64,000 bases of DNA from NCBI RefSeq assembly GCF_900455735.1, contig NZ_UAUI01000022.1, positions 248,001-312,000 on the forward strand, in the 5' to 3' direction. Both the position numbers and the translations under genes were made by a program. Numbering within the stretch: position 1 is the stretch's first letter; every line of letters begins with the position of its first letter. This document shows, in pieces, positions 9,363-16,934 of the stretch. The stretch is from Rhodococcus wratislaviensis. Its GTDB lineage: Bacteria; Actinomycetota; Actinomycetes; Mycobacteriales; Mycobacteriaceae. The notes beneath the pieces are model-generated. The model was not told the DNA's origin, searched no databases, and saw nothing but the letters and a program-made list of their open reading frames with translations.

Positions 9363-11576
9363 ATGGCCAAGAACACGTACGAGCTCGGGCTCGGGCTCAC
9401 CGAGGAACACCGGGCCCTCGCCGACTCGATCCGCGCATTCGCCGAACGCACCATCACCGCGGATCGCGTCCGGTCCGCGGTCGAGTCCCCGAGCGAGGAC
9501 AAGTTCCCGCCGTTCTGGGATGCACTCGTCGGTCAGGACCTGCTGGGACTGCACATCCCCGAGGACAAGGGCGGTCACGGCGCCGGGCTCCTCACGTTGG
9601 CGGTGGCTCTCGAAGCCCTGGGGCGGACGGCCGCTCCGGGCCCGTTCGTCCCGACAGCGCTGTCCGCCGCGCTCGTGGCGGCCGCGGATTCCAAGGTCGG
9701 CATCGAGCTGATGCCGGGGCTCCTCGACGGATCACACACCGCCGCAGTCGCGTTGGGCCGTCCACTCGATGCCTTTGCGCACGAGGGCGGATACCGTGTC
9801 ACCGGGGTCGCCGACGCCGTCCTCGGCGGCGAACACGCCGACCTCCTGCTACTCCCGATCACCGTCGGCGACGACGTCCGCTGGGCCGTCGTCGATTCCG
9901 CGGATGTCACCGTCACGGTGCAGGACAGCATCGACGTGCTCCGCGGTTCGGCACGGATCACCGCCGACGCCGTTCAGGTGGGCGCCGACCGGATCCTCGA
10001 CGGGCTCGGCGAGCAGCGTGTCCGGTCCGTCGCCACCGTCGTCCTCGGTGCCGAGGCGATCGGCGTGATGTCGTGGTGCGTGTCCACCGCATCCGAATAC
10101 GCGAAGACACGGGTGCAGTTCGGGCGCCCGATCGGCCAGTTCCAGGGCGTCAAGCACAAGTGCGCCCACATGGGCATCGCACTGGAGAAGGCGCGCGCGG
10201 TGCTGTGGGACGCCGCGTCCGCCCTCGACAACGGCGACGACACCGCCGATTTCGCCGCGGACATCGCCGCCGTCGTCGTCCCCGATGCCGCAGTGCAGTG
10301 CGCACAGGACTGCATCCAGGTCCACGGCGGCATCGGATTCACCTGGGAGCACGACGCACACCTGTACTACCGCCGGGCGCTGGCCATCCGGGGGCTGCTC
10401 GGCACCCGCGAGGAGCGGGCCACTCGGGTGGCCGACCAGTCCCTCGCAGGCACCGCCCGCACCTCCGAATTGGAACTGCCGGACGACGCCGAGGCGATCC
10501 GCACCCTGGTGCGGGCGGAACTCGCCCCGCTGGTGGGCCTCGACGAGGACGACCAGTTGATCGCCCTCGGCGACGGCGGCTGGGTGCAGCCGCACCTGCC
10601 GAAGCCGTACGGGCGCAGCGCGTCCCCGCTCGAGCAGATCGTCATCGCCCAGGAGATCAAGGCGGCGGGAATTCCGATGCCGCAGCTGCTGATGGGCGGC
10701 TGGGCGGTGCAGGCCGTCGTCGCCCACGGCACGGACGCGCAGAAACGGGATCTCGCCGTCCCCACGCTGCGCGGAGATCTCGTGTGGTGCCAGCTGTTCA
10801 GCGAACCGGGGGCCGGTTCCGACCTGGCGTCGCTGACCACCAAGGCGGAGAAGGTCGACGGCGGCTGGACGGTGACCGGCCAGAAGATCTGGACCACGGT
10901 GGCGCAGTTCTCCGACTGGGCGATGCTGATCGCCCGCACCGACCCGTCCAGACCGAAACACGAGGGCATCACGTACTTCGTGCTGGACATGTCGACGCCG
11001 GGGGTGACCGTCCGGCCGCTGCGCGAGATGACCGGGTCGGCCCTGTTCAACGAGGTCTTCCTCGACCACGTGTTCATCCCGGACGAGAACGTGGTCGGAA
11101 CCGTGAACGACGGGTGGAACGTGGCCCGCACGACCCTCGCGGGCGAGCGGGTTGCCCTGAGTCAGAAGATGGAGGCCTACGCCACCGACAAGGATCTGCT
11201 GCAGTTCGCCCGCGGCCGTGACCTCGGCCCGCTTTCACGCTTCCGTGTCGGCGAACTGGTGGCCGAGAGCCAGGCCATCGATCTGATCGGTTCACGGATC
11301 GTGCTGAAGCAACTGTCGGGGGCCGACGTGAGCACCACGTCGAGCGTCGGGAAACTGCTGGGCATGGGGCTCGGGCAGTCGATCGCCGAATTCGTCGTCG
11401 CCGAACTGGGGGCGGCGGGCGCCGTGAGCATTCCCGGGGAGCCGAGCGACAAGGCGATGGAGCAGCTGATCGCCGGCCGCGCCACCACCATCTACGGCGG
11501 CACCACCGAGGTGCAGCTCAACGTGATCGGGGAACGCATGCTCGGACTGCCCCGCGACGCGCAGGGGGTGTCGTGA
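9363..11576 (+). CDS. Fused double-domain acyl-CoA dehydrogenase (FadE34-like)
   Basis: At 737 residues this is two acyl-CoA dehydrogenase domains in tandem. The N-terminal half has TRVQFGRPIGQFQGVKH and IQVHGGIGFTWEHDAHLYYRR. The C-terminal half has CQLFSEPGAGSDLASL, TGQKIWTT and a final TTIYGGTTEVQLNVIGERML. Ordinary family members are about 380-400 residues. Mycobacterial FadE34, which dehydrogenates a cholesterol side-chain intermediate, has this fused layout. It should introduce the alpha,beta double bond using FAD and pass electrons to ETF. It lies 11 bp after the SDR gene and overlaps the next gene by 4 bp. Confidence 0.88.
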   Translation: MAKNTYELGLGLTEEHRALADSIRAFAERTITADRVRSAVESPSEDKFPPFWDALVGQDLLGLHIPEDKGGHGAGLLTLAVALEALGRTAAPGPFVPTALSAALVAAADSKVGIELMPGLLDGSHTAAVALGRPLDAFAHEGGYRVTGVADAVLGGEHADLLLLPITVGDDVRWAVVDSADVTVTVQDSIDVLRGSARITADAVQVGADRILDGLGEQRVRSVATVVLGAEAIGVMSWCVSTASEYAKTRVQFGRPIGQFQGVKHKCAHMGIALEKARAVLWDAASALDNGDDTADFAADIAAVVVPDAAVQCAQDCIQVHGGIGFTWEHDAHLYYRRALAIRGLLGTREERATRVADQSLAGTARTSELELPDDAEAIRTLVRAELAPLVGLDEDDQLIALGDGGWVQPHLPKPYGRSASPLEQIVIAQEIKAAGIPMPQLLMGGWAVQAVVAHGTDAQKRDLAVPTLRGDLVWCQLFSEPGAGSDLASLTTKAEKVDGGWTVTGQKIWTTVAQFSDWAMLIARTDPSRPKHEGITYFVLDMSTPGVTVRPLREMTGSALFNEVFLDHVFIPDENVVGTVNDGWNVARTTLAGERVALSQKMEAYATDKDLLQFARGRDLGPLSRFRVGELVAESQAIDLIGSRIVLKQLSGADVSTTSSVGKLLGMGLGQSIAEFVVAELGAAGAVSIPGEPSDKAMEQLIAGRATTIYGGTTEVQLNVIGERMLGLPRDAQGVS

Positions 11577-12715
11577 CCGGCGGGCCGCTGAGCGGGCTGA
11601 CCGTCGTCGAGATCGCGAGCCTCGCGCCCGCCCCGTTCGGGTGCATGATCCTCGCCGATCTCGGCGCGGACGTGATCCGCGTCGAACGGGCCGGCGACGG
11701 CGGCAGCGGGCTGATGGCGCCGTCGGGGGTGCTCGACCGCGGACGGCGGTCGATCGCGGTGAACCTGCGGACCCCGGAGGGGCTGGGGGCCGTTCTGAGA
11801 CTCGTCGAGGGCGCCGACATCCTCGTCGAGGGTTTCCGTCCCGGCGTCGCGGAACGCCTGGGCATCGGCCCCGACGACTGCCTGTCCCGCAACCCCGGCC
11901 TGATCTACGGGCGGATGACCGGCTGGGGCCAGCACGGACCCCTCGCGCCGCGGGCCGGGCACGACATCAACTACATCGCGCTCGCCGGCGCGCTCGAACC
12001 CATCGGGCGCGCCGGCGAGCGGCCGGTGCCGCCGCTGAACCTGTTGGGCGACTTCGGCGGTGGCGGCCTGATGCTGGCGATGGGGATCCTGGCCGCGCTG
12101 CACGAGCGTTCCCGTTCGGGCCGTGGGCAGGTGGTGGACGCGTCGATGGTCGACGGTGCGGCACTGCTGACGGCGTTCGTCCACGGCATGAACGCCGCCG
12201 GGCTGTGGCAGGAAGGTCGCGGGCAGAACGTCCTCGACGGGGCCGCCGCGTTCTACGACACCTACGCGTGCGCCGACGGTCTGCACGTGGCGGTCGGGTG
12301 CGTCGAACCGCACTTCTACGGTGAACTCCTCGACGTGCTGGGGTTGAGCGGCGAGGATCTGCCGTCGCAGTACGACCTCGATGCGGCGCCGGAACTGAAG
12401 AAGCGCCTCGCCGACGTGTTCGCGACCCGGCCGCGGGACGACTGGGCGGCCGTCTTCGCCGATTCCAACGCGTGCGTGTCGCCCGTCCTCTCGCCGTGGG
12501 AAGCGCACGAGCACCCCCACGACAAGGAACGGGAGACGTTCGTCGAGGTGGGGGGCATCCGCCAGCCCGCACCGGCACCGCGCTTCAGCCGCACCCCGGC
12601 GCCCGTTCCCCGCCCGGCCCCGCGGCCCGGGCAGGACACCGATGCGATCCTCGCGCAGGCCGGGTACGACCCGTCGGGGATCGAGCACCTGCGCTCGGCG
12701 GGTGCCGTCGAGTAG
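11573..12715 (+). CDS. Alpha-methylacyl-CoA racemase (CaiB/BaiF family III)
   Basis: This 380-residue protein is a family III CoA-transferase-fold enzyme. It keeps the racemase-type catalytic motifs GHDINYIALAG (His, Asp) and NLLGDFGGGGL (Asp), rather than a plain formyl/carnitine CoA-transferase pattern. GQVVDASMVDGAALL is also family-typical. Racemases of this kind invert the (2R)/(2S)-methylacyl-CoA centre so that a stereospecific dehydrogenase can act. The GTG at 11573 overlaps the dehydrogenase stop (GTGA), implying translational coupling. It would feed the fused dehydrogenase upstream. A true CoA-transferase remains possible. Confidence 0.82.
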   Translation: MTGGPLSGLTVVEIASLAPAPFGCMILADLGADVIRVERAGDGGSGLMAPSGVLDRGRRSIAVNLRTPEGLGAVLRLVEGADILVEGFRPGVAERLGIGPDDCLSRNPGLIYGRMTGWGQHGPLAPRAGHDINYIALAGALEPIGRAGERPVPPLNLLGDFGGGGLMLAMGILAALHERSRSGRGQVVDASMVDGAALLTAFVHGMNAAGLWQEGRGQNVLDGAAAFYDTYACADGLHVAVGCVEPHFYGELLDVLGLSGEDLPSQYDLDAAPELKKRLADVFATRPRDDWAAVFADSNACVSPVLSPWEAHEHPHDKERETFVEVGGIRQPAPAPRFSRTPAPVPRPAPRPGQDTDAILAQAGYDPSGIEHLRSAGAVE

Positions 12716-12726
12716 GTGACGGGGAC

Positions 12727-13188
12727 CTATCCGCGCTCGGCGTCCGGCGGGAAGCCACCGGTCGCGATGGGTCCCCACTCGTCGATGGCGATCCGGATCA
12801 GGCTCTTGTTCTGCTTCCGCATGGCGTCCCGGTACTCGTCCCAGTCGGGATGCTCGCCGGAGATGCCGCGGAAGTACTCCACCAGCGGCTCGAGCGCGTC
12901 GGGCATGTCCAGCACCTCGGCCGTGCCGTCGATCTGCACGTAGGCGCCGTTGAACTCGTCGGAGAGCACGCACACGCTCACGGCGGGGTCGTGTCGCACG
13001 TTCGCCGCCTTGGCGCGCTGCGGGTAGGTGGCGACGACGATCCGCCCTTCCGAGTCGAGTCCCGACGTGACCGGGGAGATCTGCAGGCCGCCGGAGCGCT
13101 TCCGGGTGATCAGCACGCTGCGATGGCGCGGACGGACGAAGTCGAGCAACTCTTCTCGCGTGACACGGTCGGCGGTGGCGATGGCCAT
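12727..13188 (-). CDS. PPOX-class F420/FMN-dependent oxidoreductase
   Basis: The 153-residue protein has the split-barrel fold of the pyridoxamine-phosphate oxidase-like superfamily: RHRSVLITRKRSGGLQISPV at the N-terminus, ATYPQRAKAANVRHDPAVSV, and ongoing strands. The short actinobacterial class with this start usually binds F420 or FMN (FDOR-B type). AGAGGAGAGG precedes the ATG at 13188. It is divergent from the GntR gene and shares with it a 94-bp spacer holding a perfect palindrome, so it may be controlled by that regulator. Substrate unknown. Confidence 0.8.
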   Translation of the reverse strand: MAIATADRVTREELLDFVRPRHRSVLITRKRSGGLQISPVTSGLDSEGRIVVATYPQRAKAANVRHDPAVSVCVLSDEFNGAYVQIDGTAEVLDMPDALEPLVEYFRGISGEHPDWDEYRDAMRKQNKSLIRIAIDEWGPIATGGFPPDAERG

Positions 13189-13241
13189 GGTGCACCTCTC
13201 CTCTGCTGCGTTGGTTCTCTCCGGTTCACCATAAGCTCCGC

Positions 13242-13269
13242 CACAGTCCTCAGACGTCTGAGGACTGTG
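13242..13269. promoter_or_regulatory. Perfect 28-bp palindrome, probable GntR operator
   Basis: The half-site CACAGTCCTCAGAC (13242-13255) is followed directly by its exact reverse complement. It sits 13 bp before the gntR start and 53 bp before the divergent PPOX gene, where an autoregulatory FadR-type dimer would bind. The core TCAGACGTCTGA differs from the usual FadR-subfamily TnGTnnnACnA motif. Confidence 0.65.
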
Positions 13270-13282
13270 CTACCGTCGCCGA

Positions 13283-13975
13283 ATGGCCGGACGTCACACC
13301 CTCCGCAGCGGACCGCTGGTTCCCCAGCTCGAGGAACTCCTCACCGCCCGGATCCGCGAAGGCAAGTGGGCCCTCGGCAGCCGCATCCCCAGCGAGGCCG
13401 AACTGGCCACCGAATTCGGCGTCGGCCGCTCCTCCGTCCGCGAGGCCGTCCGGCTGCTCGCCCGCGACGGCCTGCTCGACGTGCGGCACGGCGTCGGCAC
13501 GTTCGTCGCTGAGCCACCCACGGGCGGTGCGGGACTCGAGAAGCTGCTGCGCCGCGCCCGCCTGCTCGAGGTATACGAGGTACGGCGCGCCCTCGAGATC
13601 GAGGCCGCCCAGCTCGCCGCGGAACGCGCACGCCCCGAGGATCTTCGGCGACTACGAGAGCAGCTGTCGGCCCGACACGACAGCACCACCGAGTCGACCG
13701 CCGTCTTCGTCGCGGCCGACCTCGACTTCCACGCCTCGATCCTGGAGATCGCAGGCAACTCGATCCTGTCCGCCCTGTTCGATTCGATCCGGCCGCTGCT
13801 CGTCGAAGCGCTGGCCGAACTCGTCGACCACGAACCGGGCAGACCCGACACCAGCTGCGCACACGACGACCTGGTGCGCGCGCTGGAAGCGGGCGATGCC
13901 GAGGCGGCTGTCGCCGCCACCGCCGCCAACCTCGATCCGACCATGTCGATACTGCGGAAAGGCGAACATCAGTGA
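13283..13975 (+). CDS. GntR-family regulator, FadR (FCD) subfamily
   Basis: The 230-residue protein has a winged helix-turn-helix (SRIPSEAELATEFGVGRSSVREAVRLLARDG, cited by its ends at about residues 33-63) and RHGVGTFVAE, then an all-helical FCD ligand domain with the metal-site histidines spread over DLDFHASI and later helices. Members sense small acids. There is no clear Shine-Dalgarno before ATG 13283. The gene overlaps the following ABC ATPase gene by 4 bp (GTGA), so the two are co-expressed. Confidence 0.88.
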   Translation: MAGRHTLRSGPLVPQLEELLTARIREGKWALGSRIPSEAELATEFGVGRSSVREAVRLLARDGLLDVRHGVGTFVAEPPTGGAGLEKLLRRARLLEVYEVRRALEIEAAQLAAERARPEDLRRLREQLSARHDSTTESTAVFVAADLDFHASILEIAGNSILSALFDSIRPLLVEALAELVDHEPGRPDTSCAHDDLVRALEAGDAEAAVAATAANLDPTMSILRKGEHQ

Positions 13976-14778
13976 CCACCCCGAACTCGGTCGTCAGCAC
14001 CGAGCACGTCGACCTCGTGCGGAGCGGACGGTATCTGCTCAGCGACATCACCCTCCACATCGAACGCGGACAGCACTGGGTGCTGCTCGGTGCGAACGGT
14101 GCGGGCAAGAGCACCCTGCTGAGCATGCTCGGCGCTTTCGCGCACCCGACCCACGGCACCGTCCACGTCCTCGGCCATCAGCTGGGCCGGGTCGACATGC
14201 GTGAGTTGCGCGCCCACATCGGGCACGTGAACCCGCGACACCGGATCGACGCGCCACTGACGGTGCGCGACGTCGTGCTGACCGGTCTCACCAACACACC
14301 CGAATTCGTGCCGAGGTGGTCACCGACCGCCGGCCAGGTCGCCCGAGCCGACGAACTGATCGCATCCCTCGGCATGCAGAAGCACGCGGATGCCTTGTGG
14401 CCCAACCTGTCCCAGGGCGAACGCGGACGGGCCCTGATCGCGCGGGCGCTCATATCCGAGCCGCAACTCCTCCTGCTCGACGAGCCCGCCACCGGCCTGG
14501 ATCTGGCTGCGCGAGAACAACTCCTCACCGCACTCGACGAACTGCGCGTCACGTACCCGAGCCTCGCCAGCATCCTCGTCACCCACCACCTCGAGGAAAT
14601 CCCGACCACCACCACCCACGCCGTCCTCATCCGCGACGGCCGGGTGATCGCACAGGGCCCCGTCGCGGACGTCCTCACCACCGGCACCATCAGCGAATGC
14701 TTCGACCACCCGATCGAGATCACCCGGCAACGCGGTCGGTGGGTCGCGCAGACGCGGGTGCCCGAGGTGGTCGGATAG
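13972..14778 (+). CDS. ABC transporter ATP-binding protein, orphan
   Basis: The 268-residue protein has Walker A GANGAGKST, a signature written LSQGERGRALIARAL (normally LSGGQ), Walker B LLLLDEPATGLD and the H-loop in ILVTHHLEEI. The signature and H-loop context resemble the ModF/YlmA-like soluble ATPases. No permease or binding-protein gene is next to it. Instead it is translationally coupled to a GntR regulator, which is unusual. A role in metal or molybdate handling or in a non-transport function is possible; substrate unknown. Confidence 0.82.
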   Translation: MTTPNSVVSTEHVDLVRSGRYLLSDITLHIERGQHWVLLGANGAGKSTLLSMLGAFAHPTHGTVHVLGHQLGRVDMRELRAHIGHVNPRHRIDAPLTVRDVVLTGLTNTPEFVPRWSPTAGQVARADELIASLGMQKHADALWPNLSQGERGRALIARALISEPQLLLLDEPATGLDLAAREQLLTALDELRVTYPSLASILVTHHLEEIPTTTTHAVLIRDGRVIAQGPVADVLTTGTISECFDHPIEITRQRGRWVAQTRVPEVVG

Positions 14779-14805
14779 CCGCCGACGCGGTGCACACTGG
14801 TGGGC

Positions 14806-14988
14806 ATGGCACGAGGCGACCACCCTCAGCGCACCCCGTTCTACGGTGTGGTGCTCATCGTCGTCGCACTGGCGGCGGCGATGACCGCGAACCGCACCGC
14901 ACCCGTCTGGGTGCAGGTACCGGTCTACGTCCTGGCCGTGCTCGCGTCCATGACCGGCTTCGTCATGACCTTCCGCGACCTGTCGTGA
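14806..14988 (+). CDS. Small two-helix membrane protein
   Basis: A 60-residue protein with two hydrophobic segments (FYGVVLIVVALAAAMTA and VPVYVLAVLASMTGFVMTF) separated by a short loop. GTG 14800 is an alternative start two codons earlier. It follows the ABC ATPase by 27 bp on the same strand and could be its membrane partner, but it is too small to be an ordinary permease. I do not recognise a family. Confidence 0.5.
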   Translation: MARGDHPQRTPFYGVVLIVVALAAAMTANRTAPVWVQVPVYVLAVLASMTGFVMTFRDLS

Positions 14989-15023
14989 GTGGGTAGCCGG
15001 CCTACGCCACAGTTGCAAAGACA

Positions 15024-15063
15024 TTGGCCGGATTCCCACGCAATTGCCTGCGATTCCGGCAAA
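15024..15063. repeat. Imperfect 40-bp palindrome, possible terminator
   Basis: Centred on GCAATTGC, 16 of 20 positions pair across the axis, including GCCGGA against TCCGGC. It lies 36 bp after the small membrane protein gene and before the response-regulator relic on the other strand. It may form a terminator hairpin; there is no T-tract. Confidence 0.35.
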
Positions 15064-15096
15064 TCCGTCGGCAACTGCGCGGGAGGCGCTACGACC

Positions 15097-15318
15097 TCAC
15101 CCGCTCACACGAGCCGACGGGATGCGCGGCCAGCAACTCCTTCGCGCGATCACGTCCGGTACCAGCACGTCGGGTGACGAGGCCTCGCACTCCGCGACGG
15201 CGGAGGGGCCGTCCGGCGCCGTCACGACGTCGAAGCCCTCCGCACGCAACCGCGCCGCGACCGCGTCGCAGATCGTCGCCTCGTCGTCGACGACGAGCAC
15301 TCTTCGCTGGCTCCCCGA
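15097..15318 (-). pseudogene. Response regulator receiver domain, truncated relic
   Basis: The frame shows a normal receiver-domain start, RRVLVVDDEATICDAVAARL with the acidic DDE pair, and continues to SPDVLVPDV, where the Asp is the expected phosphorylation site. It then runs into unrelated sequence and a stop about 18 residues later. No output domain or partner kinase is present. GTG 15300 is the only plausible start and lies inside the first strand. This is most likely a decayed two-component gene. The rest of the 509-bp stretch 14989-15497 holds the palindrome at 15024-15063, a GCACCC/GGGTGC hairpin near 15409-15422, and nothing else I can assign. Confidence 0.55.
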
Positions 15319-15497
15319 CTGTATTGGGCGGACGTGCGGATCCCCGTCAGAGCTTGTGAAGATTCTGTGCAGGTTTGCCCGCGGTTCCGCCGCGGGGTGG
15401 GAGATGCGCACCCTGGGGTGCCTGTCGAAAGGCTCGCGTCCGGCGCAAGCTTGGTCTATCAGCCCAGCTAGACACCCCAATCCACTGGAGGCACCCC

Positions 15498-16097
15498 ATC
15501 GTCCACACCGCAACCCGCATCGCGATCGGCGCAACCGCCGCCCTCACGTTCTCCCTCGCAGGAGCCGCAGTGATCGTTCTTGCCGGTGGACATACCGACG
15601 GGGCTCCGACCCCGAGCTCGGAGGGGGCCATCTCGCAGCAGCAGCCGGCTCCGGCGATCGCGCCGACCCCGGGCCGGGTCGTCGCAGACCCCGGCTACTC
15701 GGTGAATCCCGGGTACTCGGCGCCCGGCTATTCGGCCGACACCGAAACGGTGGCACCGGGACCGGGTGTCGTTCCGCCCATCGTGGCGGCACCGCCCATC
15801 GTCCGAGCACCGATCGCCCAGCCGCCGGTTGCCCAACCGCCCATCGCTCAGCCGCCGATCGCTCAGCCGCCCGTCGTAATGGACCCGCCTGTCGTCGTCG
15901 ATCCGCCCGTCGTCGTCGACCCCGTTCACCCGCCGAAGGGTCCGTTCGAAGGACCGGGCCAGGTCGAGCCGGGCGTTCTCGAACCCGAAACCAATCCCTT
16001 CCCCGTCGGCGGAGGCCCGAAGCCTGCCCCGCCCGCAGCCCCGCAGTCGCCCGGCGGAGCCGGCCCCGTCGACGGCGGAACCGTCGTCGGCCCCTGA
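15498..16097 (+). CDS. Exported or anchored proline-rich protein with apparent ATC start
   Basis: The 199-residue protein begins with a signal/anchor helix (HTATRIAIG, then a hydrophobic stretch to about residue 29) and continues as low-complexity Pro/Val/Ala sequence. It contains four copies of (I/V)AQPP and three of VVVDPP. GGAGG lies 6 bp before an ATC codon at 15498, exactly where the downstream paralogue has ATG-Ser-His-Thr. The nearest earlier in-frame start (TTG 15375) is poor; a GTG at 15570 would remove the signal. Possibly a cell-envelope protein; function unknown. Confidence 0.55.
   Translation: MVHTATRIAIGATAALTFSLAGAAVIVLAGGHTDGAPTPSSEGAISQQQPAPAIAPTPGRVVADPGYSVNPGYSAPGYSADTETVAPGPGVVPPIVAAPPIVRAPIAQPPVAQPPIAQPPIAQPPVVMDPPVVVDPPVVVDPVHPPKGPFEGPGQVEPGVLEPETNPFPVGGGPKPAPPAAPQSPGGAGPVDGGTVVGP
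15813..15926 (+). repeat. Coding tandem repeats (15-bp x4, 18-bp x3)
   Basis: Four 15-bp units (15813-15872), type ATCGCCCAGCCGCCG, encode (I/V)AQPP. Three 18-bp units (15873-15926), type GTCGTCGTCGACCCG, encode VV(V/M)DPP. Copy number may vary between strains. Confidence 0.75.
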
Positions 16098-16118
16098 TCA
16101 CCGGAGGAAATTCACACC

Positions 16119-16388
16119 ATGTCCCACACCAAGTCCCGCATCGCGATCGGGTCCGGCGCGGCCTTCGTCCTCTCGGTCGTCGGCGCCGCCGGGATCGCCG
16201 TCGCGAGCGGCACGGCGTCACCGATCGCCGACGTGAGTGTCTCCGAGCAACATCACGAGGAGAACACGAGTACGTCCGCACCCCTGCCGGTCTTCACGCC
16301 CCCGGCGCTGCACACCCCGACGCAGGAACCGCCCGGATCATTCGACACCGAGTCGGTGGGCCCATTCGAACCAGCCCCCTGGCGGTAA
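16119..16388 (+). CDS. Small exported protein, paralogue of the 15498-16097 product
   Basis: The 89-residue protein starts MSHTKSRIAIGSGAAFVLS and has a single N-terminal hydrophobic segment, matching the first 30 residues of the preceding gene product in pattern (HT..RIAIG...A...S..GAA). The rest is short, polar and Pro/Thr-rich, ending FEPAPWR. GGAGGA precedes the ATG by about 10 bp, and the gene is 21 bp after its paralogue. The two probably arose by duplication. The 3' end overlaps the convergent gene at 16338 by 51 bp. Confidence 0.65.
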   Translation: MSHTKSRIAIGSGAAFVLSVVGAAGIAVASGTASPIADVSVSEQHHEENTSTSAPLPVFTPPALHTPTQEPPGSFDTESVGPFEPAPWR

Positions 16389-16934
16389 CTCGAGCGCCGG
16401 CTGCTGCTGTCGGCCGTCCGGCGCCTCGACGAGCGCGTGGACCGGTTCCGGCCACAGTGTCTCCACCCGCTCCGCGGCGTCGGCGAACACGGCGGAATCG
16501 AGGTCGGTCCGAGACTCCGGGACACCGAAATACGGCCACGCCGTGATCATCGACCAGCGTTTCGGCGGCGGGAGAGGTTGGAGGAAGTACGTCTTGTCCG
16601 CGGTGAGCGGTCCACCGCGGCCTGCCCCGCCGTGCAGGCCGTCAACCATGCGGGCGCCGGGAAGGTTCGTGAACACACTGCCGTCCGCGTACTCGACCCC
16701 GAACAGAAACGGCCCGCTGCTCTTCGGCGACGCGGGTTTGCCGAAGCCGAACATGTCGAGCAGCACCGTGGACTCGGATCTGCGTGCCTGGATCGTGAAT
16801 TCGACACCACAGCTGTACACGTGAACGTCGGTCAGCCACAGCACGAGCGACTCGGTGCGGGCCAGCACCGTGTCGACCGGCACGGAGACGGGGATCTCGT
16901 TCTCCGGGGTCGATTGGAATCGGATACCGGCCAT
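16338..16934 (-). CDS. Conserved hypothetical protein coupled to ligD
   Basis: The 198-residue soluble protein begins MAGIRFQSTPENEIPVSVP and contains LWLTDVHVYSCGVEFTIQ, FLFGVEYADGSVFTNL and W-rich C-terminal strands (WSMITAWPYFG, LPPGGWFEWAHRLG). It looks beta-rich and has no signal peptide. I do not recognise a family, and it is not Ku. Its ATG overlaps the ligD stop by one base (TGATG), so it is translated with ligD. A repair role is only suggested by that coupling. Confidence 0.7.
   Translation of the reverse strand: MAGIRFQSTPENEIPVSVPVDTVLARTESLVLWLTDVHVYSCGVEFTIQARRSESTVLLDMFGFGKPASPKSSGPFLFGVEYADGSVFTNLPGARMVDGLHGGAGRGGPLTADKTYFLQPLPPPKRWSMITAWPYFGVPESRTDLDSAVFADAAERVETLWPEPVHALVEAPDGRQQQPALELPPGGWFEWAHRLGVE

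Noticed and set aside
15375-15497. N-terminal extension of the proline-rich exported protein from TTG 15375
   Set aside because: It would add 41 polar, Arg-rich residues before the signal helix and has no Shine-Dalgarno site; the paralogue has no such extension.
15813-15926. Short tandem repeats as a CRISPR array
   Set aside because: Units are 15 and 18 bp without spacers and lie in frame inside a gene, encoding AQPP and VDPP repeats.
16338-16934. Ku gene as the LigD partner
   Set aside because: The coupled protein shows none of the Ku core motifs and is shorter than bacterial Ku; left as hypothetical.
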